NCBI RefSeq assembly: GCF_019977235.1
Contig: NZ_AP024646.1
Span: 5,208,001-5,272,000 of the forward strand
Direction of reading: 5' to 3'
Source of the DNA: Arthrobacter sp. StoSoilB5
GTDB lineage: Bacteria > Actinomycetota > Actinomycetes > Actinomycetales > Micrococcaceae
DNA length: 64,000 nt
The notes under the pieces were generated by a model, which did not search any database, was not told where the DNA came from, and was given only the letters and a program-made list of their open reading frames with translations. Each line of letters opens with the position of its first letter. The stretch's first letter is position 1. This document shows positions 60,001 through 64,000 of this stretch, piece after piece. The position numbers were made by a program, and so were the translations under genes.

Positions 60001-60897
60001 CAGCGTGGTGTAAGCGTTCAGGGACTGTTTGTAGTCGCCCACGAAGTAGTAGGCGTCGAACCGCTTCTCCTCATGCGTGGTGGTCGGCTGGCCGCCGAAG
60101 TTGTAGGAGCCGCGGGCGAAAGTGTCCCGAAGGACGCCGTACCCCTTGGAGGACATGTAGTACGGAACGGCGTTGGGATAGCCATCGTCATCCCAGTCAA
60201 AGTTCCGGGCGATGTTGATCAGGGCGCCGGTGTGGACGGACCGGCCATTCTGCATGCCGCCGCCGATGAACTGCTCGCCGTCCTGCTGGGCAAGGTGCTG
60301 CGTGGCGGAATTCGACCCGAAAGTGATGGGGGCAGACTCCTCCAGGACCAGGGAACCGTCTGCCCTCAGCACGCGAAGTTGGGTGGTGGCCTTGTTGATC
60401 TCGACTGTGATCCTGGCGGTCTTCAGGACCAGCCAGTCACCGTCGGTGATGTTCGGGGTGGAGCCGGCGAACTTGTCCTTGCCCACCACGATGTTGGCGG
60501 TTCTTGCCGGGTCTCCTTGGTCGGTGTTGGCGGGGTCCGCGAACTTGCCGCTGGGGTCGGCTTCGAGCCGGAAGTTGCCGTCGTCCAGGAACGTGACGCG
60601 GATGGCGCCCTGCTCGGTGGAGAGGTCGACGACGTTTCCGGACTGGGTGAATCCGGTCACCGCTCCGAGGGGTACTCCGGCTGCGTCGACAGGCACTTCC
60701 GGGGTGACTGTCTTGATGGTGGCGGGATCTCCGGGAGCGGCATTTGCTGCCGTTGCGAAGGTCAGGGCGGGGATGCCGCCTGCGAGAAGCAGCGAGGCGA
60801 GGCCGAGGGACGCGGCTTTCCTGGCTAGCGAGCCTTTTCTGGTGCGTCCGGAGCTGTTCAGGGCAGCGCCGGATAGACCCATGGAGGGTGAGGACAT
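57046..60897 (-). CDS. Secreted multidomain glycoside hydrolase family 31 enzyme
   Basis: The 1283-residue protein has a signal peptide (ASLLLAGGIPALTFATAANA), an N-terminal galactose-mutarotase-like domain, a GH31 barrel with predicted nucleophile Asp415 (RKLDVAWVG) and acid/base Asp466 (WTGDHSGNLD), a C-terminal barrel-associated beta domain, an alpha-galactosidase NEW3-like Ig domain (about 850-960), and a C-terminal NPCBM-like carbohydrate-binding domain (about 1150-1283). GH31 members cleave alpha-glucosides, xylosides or galactosides; the NPCBM and NEW3 domains favour an alpha-galactoside or similar polysaccharide. No transporter genes are adjacent. Confidence 0.85.
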   Translation of the reverse strand: MSSPSMGLSGAALNSSGRTRKGSLARKAASLGLASLLLAGGIPALTFATAANAAPGDPATIKTVTPEVPVDAAGVPLGAVTGFTQSGNVVDLSTEQGAIRVTFLDDGNFRLEADPSGKFADPANTDQGDPARTANIVVGKDKFAGSTPNITDGDWLVLKTARITVEINKATTQLRVLRADGSLVLEESAPITFGSNSATQHLAQQDGEQFIGGGMQNGRSVHTGALINIARNFDWDDDGYPNAVPYYMSSKGYGVLRDTFARGSYNFGGQPTTTHEEKRFDAYYFVGDYKQSLNAYTTLTGKPIMPPVYALEYGDADCYNRSNPGYSSSGFGDPDGAKQRTPDAIKTARKFVENDMPAGWMLVNDGYGCEYQQLPETVNNIEEETDLKVGLWTQRSLTNQEYEVGEAGVRLRKLDVAWVGQGYRQALTGCEAAHGGIEQYSNARGTSLMVEGWAGSQRCGMQWTGDHSGNLDAVRWQVSALTGAGNSGLAFTTGDVDGIFGGSPESYVRDLQWKAFAPALYSMSGWAATDKRPWLYGDQATAINRQYLQLRQQLMPFIYTLAHNASDTGVSMMRSMALEFPDQQWSYGAEANNQFMLGSDFLVAPVFTQTDVRNGIFLPAGEQWVDYWTGKLYQGGQILNGYNAPLDKLPVFVRAGAVVPQGIVARNASLVPEDSMITLDVFAQGKSAFTLYEDDKVTREYKDGKASSQLFEVNAPGKGDSSVKVTINERKGDYNGKATARPYQLKVHAGAAPKDVMIGGTKLAQHSNKDAYDAASTGWYFDEANNGTVFVKTGSIASNASATIQLQQAGALGGKSQEDTAAEVRVTTGQQVFQDQETTVTAAFVNTGSKAKTNVVMSTVLPEGWTVVSSSGTTAAKVEAGASATATFVISPGSSAKAGQQTVRVSASYAASDSSEQSVTGANQIYVAYGSLAAAYNTVSVTTLAGKALGNFDGGGATFAAEQLAAAPIPAGGVRPGSTVTVEAGTPKQVEYTWPAVGPDVPNSVALSAQTIAVKGKGTHLAVLGSAAVGNGTSPTLTLTYTDGSMEKQSIFFPNWLQPSVLNGAVVAVSELGRNNANGPSPEYTQYKYQAFSNTVRLNPTKELASVTLPTDTRVKFFDWKVTSQPLPDVPHGTVYASETPWVQALNGYGVIGKNVANKDSASSPDKPLAINYTDPATGKQPVFAKGLGVHAASRITYYLGGKCTAFTSQVGLESGFGGNIIFKVNADGVNKYQSRTYTPGFAPESVSVDLTGAAYVELVVDPSGSINGAHGVWGDAKFTCAP

Positions 60898-61011
60898 GTG
60901 GGGCCAACTTTCGACGAGTGACAGTTTGTGATCTAACTCATAACGAAACGTGCACCAATCGTCACTGCTCGCGGGCGAAAGGTCAACCGTTTCACCAAAA
61001 TTGGCACCCAA

Positions 61012-61668
61012 CTACTGCCCGCGGATGATCCTTCGCTGCGTCGCGACGGCGATGGCTGCCGTGCGGTTATCCACGCCAAGCTTCGAGTAAATGTGGACCA
61101 AGTGCGTCTTCACCGTGGCCTCTGAGATGAAGAGTTGCCGTGCAATGGCCCGGTTACCGAGTCCGGTCGCCAGGAGTTCCAGCAGCTCAATCTCCCGCGG
61201 GCTCAAAGCCGGCGAGGGGTTCCGGATCCGGCCCATAAGACGCGCCGCGACCTCCGGCGCCAACGCGGTTTGGCCCGCAGCAGCGGAGACCACCGCCTGC
61301 CGAATCTGCTCCGGTGGAGCGTCCTTCAGCATGTAGCCACTCGCGCCGGCTTCAACGGCGGCGAGAATATCGGCGTCGGTGTCGTAGGTGGTGAGGATGA
61401 GCACAGGCGGCGGGGGAGTTCCGGCCTCGCCGGCCTTGATCTTTTCCGTGGCCGTGACGCCGTCCATGCCGCTGCCCATTTGCAGGTCCATGAGCACCAA
61501 GTCCACGGGTTCACCCAGTGCGTGCAATTTTCGCAGTTCGGACAGCGCGGCATCGCCGTCCGCGGCTTCGGCTACGACGCTGATACCTGGGAAGTCGGCG
61601 AGCATGGCGCGAAGCCCCGCCCTAACCACAGGATGGTCGTCCACCAGTAGGACGCGGATGTCGCTCAC
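61012..61668 (-). CDS. NarL/LuxR-family response regulator, possibly ChrA-like
   Basis: The 218-residue protein has the receiver Asp in LVLMDLQMGSGMDGV and a LuxR HTH (LSPREIELLELLATGLGNRAIARQLFISEATVKTHLVHI). It overlaps the kinase gene by 4 bp. Together with the kinase and the divergent permease it resembles the heme-responsive ChrSA-HrtBA arrangement of corynebacteria, which is inference. Confidence 0.9.
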   Translation of the reverse strand: MSDIRVLLVDDHPVVRAGLRAMLADFPGISVVAEAADGDAALSELRKLHALGEPVDLVLMDLQMGSGMDGVTATEKIKAGEAGTPPPPVLILTTYDTDADILAAVEAGASGYMLKDAPPEQIRQAVVSAAAGQTALAPEVAARLMGRIRNPSPALSPREIELLELLATGLGNRAIARQLFISEATVKTHLVHIYSKLGVDNRTAAIAVATQRRIIRGQ

Positions 61669-62939
61669 TCCGACCCACCCGGCAGGGGCACCCGAATGGC
61701 CACCACAGTTCCTTCGCCAGGCGCTGACTCAACGTCCAGGCTGCCGTCCAGCGCGGCCAACCTTTCACGGAGGCTCTGAAGTCCGACGCCGGTGCCGTCG
61801 CCGCGCGCTGCATCGGCCGCCGTCGACGGCTCAAAACCGATGCCGTCGTCGAAAACGTCCAACGTCACCTCCGAGCCGAGGAAGGACAAGGTCACGACGG
61901 CGGACCGCCCGTGGGCGTGCGCCCATACGTTCGCAAGGGAAGCCTGGGCGGCCCGGAGCAGGGTGGTCTGGTACGTGTTGGGTAGCTCCACAGGCGTGCC
62001 CACCAGCTCGAAGCGGCAACGCAAGGCCGTACCCCGGGCAGCGGCCTCGGTCTCGGTCTTTTCGCAGAGCCGCCGCAGAGTGTCCACCAGTCCAGACTGC
62101 TCAAGATCCGGTGAACGCAGTCCCCGTACAAAACTCCGGGCCTCCGCCAGGTTGGCCGATGCCGTGTCCTGGACAATCCTCAGCCGCTCCTTAACGGCCG
62201 CCACGTCGCCGCCCTCCAGCGCTTTCTCCGCCGACCTGCCCATGAGGACAATGCTGGAGAACCCCTGTGCCAAGGTGTCGTGTATTTCCCGGGCCAACCG
62301 TTCGCGCTCAGCCAGGACCCCGGCATCGTGCTGGGTTTGCGCGAGCTCGGCGCGGGTTCGGCGCAGGTCATCAGCCACGAGTCGCTGGTTCTCCGCCTCG
62401 ACGAACAAAGCCCGGTACGCCAGCCCCGTCACCACGGCGAAACCGGCCCCGAACACCGGTCCCAGCACCATGGCGAGCTGCAGGCCGCCGTCGGATAGTC
62501 CCCTGCCGTGGAACCACAAGGCGCCCACCAGCAGGGCAGTGCTCGCTGCGATCGCGGGCAATGCCAGCCGCCGGGGGAGCAGGTGCAATTGCAGAAAGAA
62601 CAGCGGGAAGGCCACCCATGCAAAGTCACCGCTGACCAGCAGGAGCAGCAGCCACAGCAGCATCACTGTCCCGAGCCACCAGCCTGAGTACGGTGTGGGA
62701 TCGAAGCTGGAGGCATTACCGGCGTGGCGTTTCTCCAGGATGGTTCCGGAGAGATAGATGAGGGCCAACAGAGCGGACAATCCCAGTCCAGCCACCACAG
62801 CCACGGGAGAGGGCGTCCCGGCGGATCCAACACCGGTCAGCAAACGCACGATCGCCACCAACAGCAACACCGCGAAGCCCACGTGCAGGCAGACGCGCAG
62901 CACGCGAAGGATTGTGGCGGCGCCGGTGGGGGACTGCAT
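61665..62939 (-). CDS. Sensor histidine kinase (HisKA_3 type), possibly ChrS-like
   Basis: The 424-residue protein has five or six N-terminal helices with short loops, then the phospho-acceptor His in REIHDTLAQGFSSIV and an HATPase domain. The ATG at 62939 follows TGGAAGGC; the longer frame was rejected. Divergent from an HrtB-like permease gene by 195 bp. Confidence 0.9.
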   Translation of the reverse strand: MQSPTGAATILRVLRVCLHVGFAVLLLVAIVRLLTGVGSAGTPSPVAVVAGLGLSALLALIYLSGTILEKRHAGNASSFDPTPYSGWWLGTVMLLWLLLLLVSGDFAWVAFPLFFLQLHLLPRRLALPAIAASTALLVGALWFHGRGLSDGGLQLAMVLGPVFGAGFAVVTGLAYRALFVEAENQRLVADDLRRTRAELAQTQHDAGVLAERERLAREIHDTLAQGFSSIVLMGRSAEKALEGGDVAAVKERLRIVQDTASANLAEARSFVRGLRSPDLEQSGLVDTLRRLCEKTETEAAARGTALRCRFELVGTPVELPNTYQTTLLRAAQASLANVWAHAHGRSAVVTLSFLGSEVTLDVFDDGIGFEPSTAADAARGDGTGVGLQSLRERLAALDGSLDVESAPGEGTVVAIRVPLPGGSE

Positions 62940-63134
62940 GCCTTCCAGCGTAGCCGCGACAATCTCCCGAACCGCCCGGAATCGGCGTACTGAGGCCTGA
63001 ATCAACCATTCGGATGATCGCTCGATCAACCGCACGGCGCCTGCCAATCCATCCGGCTCCTGATGTCCCGCCGGGCCATCGCCGGAAGAGTTGATGGGAC
63101 CGGGACCAAGCCCGCCTACAAACAAAGGATTGTG

Positions 63135-64000
63135 ATGTTTCTTGCCATCCGCGACATCCGTTTCGCCAAGGGACGCTTTGCGCTCATGGGCAGCGTCGTC
63201 GCCCTGATCACGCTGCTGCTGGTCATGCTGTCCGGGCTAACAGCGGGACTGGGCAACCAGTCGACGTCGGCCATCGCAGCCCTGCCCGCCCAGCAGATTG
63301 TCTTCGGCGCACCTGCCGGCGGTGAGCCCAAGGCGTCGTACACGGAGTCAGAGGTGTCCACAACCCAGGTTGAGTCGTGGCGGGAACAGCCGGGCGTCAC
63401 CTCCGCCCAGGCGCTCGGAATCAGCCAAACCCGTTTCCAGTCCTTGGGTGACGGTGGCACTCCGAGCGGCACGGCGAATGTCGCAGTCTTTGGCGGCAAG
63501 CTAGCTCCGTCCGCTGTGGATGGGGGGACCGTGGTCGTAGGGCAATCCCTGGCAAAGGAACTGGCGTTGGAGGCTGGCAGCAGCGTCCGTGTGGGCGGGA
63601 CAGATCTGACTGTCTCGGCCATCGTGGAGGACCAGTGGTACTCACACACCGGCGTGGTCTGGACAACCCTGGATACCTGGCGATCCATCGCCCACGCCTC
63701 GCCCGGCACCGCCACCGTCATCGCTTTAACGCACGACGCCGGAACTTCCGTGGATCTCGACGTCGCCAACGCCGCGGCTGGCACGGTCAGCACGGATCCC
63801 GTGGGTTCATTCCAAGCATTGGGCTCTTACAAGAGCGAGAACGGTTCGCTCATGCTCATGCAGGCATTTCTTTACGGCATCTCGGCGTTGGTCATCGTGG
63901 CCTTCCTGACCGTGTGGACCGTGCAGCGCACCCGCGACATCGCCGTGCTCAAAGCGCTGGGTGCCTCCTCGGGCTACGTCCTGCGGGATGCATTGGCCCA
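63135..64000 (+). CDS. ABC transporter permease (FtsX/HrtB-like), cut by the window edge
   Basis: The frame stays open to the last base (288+ codons). It starts MFLAIRDIRFAKGRFALMGSVV, a helix, then a long extracellular MacB-like domain and a second helix region ending in the ALGASSGYVLRDALA motif of FtsX-type permeases. HrtB heme exporters have the same architecture and start. Divergent from the histidine kinase gene, as hrtBA is from chrSA. Confidence 0.75.
   Translation, partial: MFLAIRDIRFAKGRFALMGSVVALITLLLVMLSGLTAGLGNQSTSAIAALPAQQIVFGAPAGGEPKASYTESEVSTTQVESWREQPGVTSAQALGISQTRFQSLGDGGTPSGTANVAVFGGKLAPSAVDGGTVVVGQSLAKELALEAGSSVRVGGTDLTVSAIVEDQWYSHTGVVWTTLDTWRSIAHASPGTATVIALTHDAGTSVDLDVANAAAGTVSTDPVGSFQALGSYKSENGSLMLMQAFLYGISALVIVAFLTVWTVQRTRDIAVLKALGASSGYVLRDALA

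Noticed and set aside
59596..60828. 410-codon plus-strand frame
   Set aside because: Antisense to the GH31 gene, Val/Gly-rich shadow.

Overview
The window is high-GC actinobacterial DNA, most probably from the Micrococcaceae (Arthrobacter or Paenarthrobacter type). The basis is the composition, the rpsF-ssb-rpsR-rplI block lying near dnaB, an AztD-type zinc metallochaperone, and the many GntR, IclR, DeoR and TetR regulated catabolic clusters usual in these soil bacteria. No plasmid or prophage genes were seen. Assignments rest on motif reading and family recognition, without database searches.

Layout. 1-3.4 kb: the end of a membrane-tailed monooxygenase, DoxX, the AztD zinc lipoprotein behind a Zur-like box, and a tandem hotdog thioesterase. 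3.4-11.6 kb: a complete carbohydrate module. A GntR regulator, a split transketolase and an MHS-type transporter read leftwards; a TIM-barrel isomerase, an SDR dehydrogenase, a two-domain dihydroxyacetone-type kinase and an RpiB-like isomerase read rightwards. The same operator occurs in the divergent promoter region and before the regulator. 11.6-15.1 kb: a C39-like lipoprotein, a TetR/cupin pair and dnaB. The 626-bp gap upstream of dnaB carries a cluster of DnaA boxes.

15.7-29.5 kb separates dnaB from rplI, which are neighbours in many bacteria. It holds two membrane-anchored proteins with L7/L12 C-terminal-like domains, a flavin reductase, an esterase, a GntP / CoA-transferase / HMG-CoA-lyase-like / 2-hydroxyacid dehydrogenase operon ending in a glycerate kinase stump, a lipid kinase next to a decayed gene, IclR and PhzF genes. 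30.0-31.8 kb: rplI, rpsR, ssb and rpsF. 32.1-33.5 kb: an IS481-family element inserted at the 3' end of a tRNA-Leu(GAG) gene, flanked by a 16-bp duplication and separating the tRNA from its terminator.

33.7-43.5 kb: membrane proteins, two amino-acid permeases, an M18 aminopeptidase, an intradiol-dioxygenase-like lipoprotein and a small catabolic group (unknown protein, frameshifted cyclase, two IclR regulators, permease) tied together by a shared 24-bp motif. 43.6-47.4 kb: an ABC exporter plus two-component system operon. 47.5-53.6 kb: PAP2/lipid kinase fusion, PAP2 phosphatase, MFS with DeoR, and an ABC-F protein. 53.7-64 kb: FAD monooxygenase, penicillin-binding lipoprotein, a secreted GH31 glycosidase of about 1280 residues, and a two-component system divergent from an HrtB-like permease cut by the window edge.

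The most unusual signals are a 32-bp tandem repeat family (core GCTCTCTCACATC) at two sites 50 kb apart, the DnaA-box cluster next to dnaB, the sugar module with an RpiB-like enzyme lacking the usual Asp-His pair, the tandem L12-like membrane proteins, and three decayed genes (glycerate kinase stump, frameshifted cyclase, frameshifted secreted protein).
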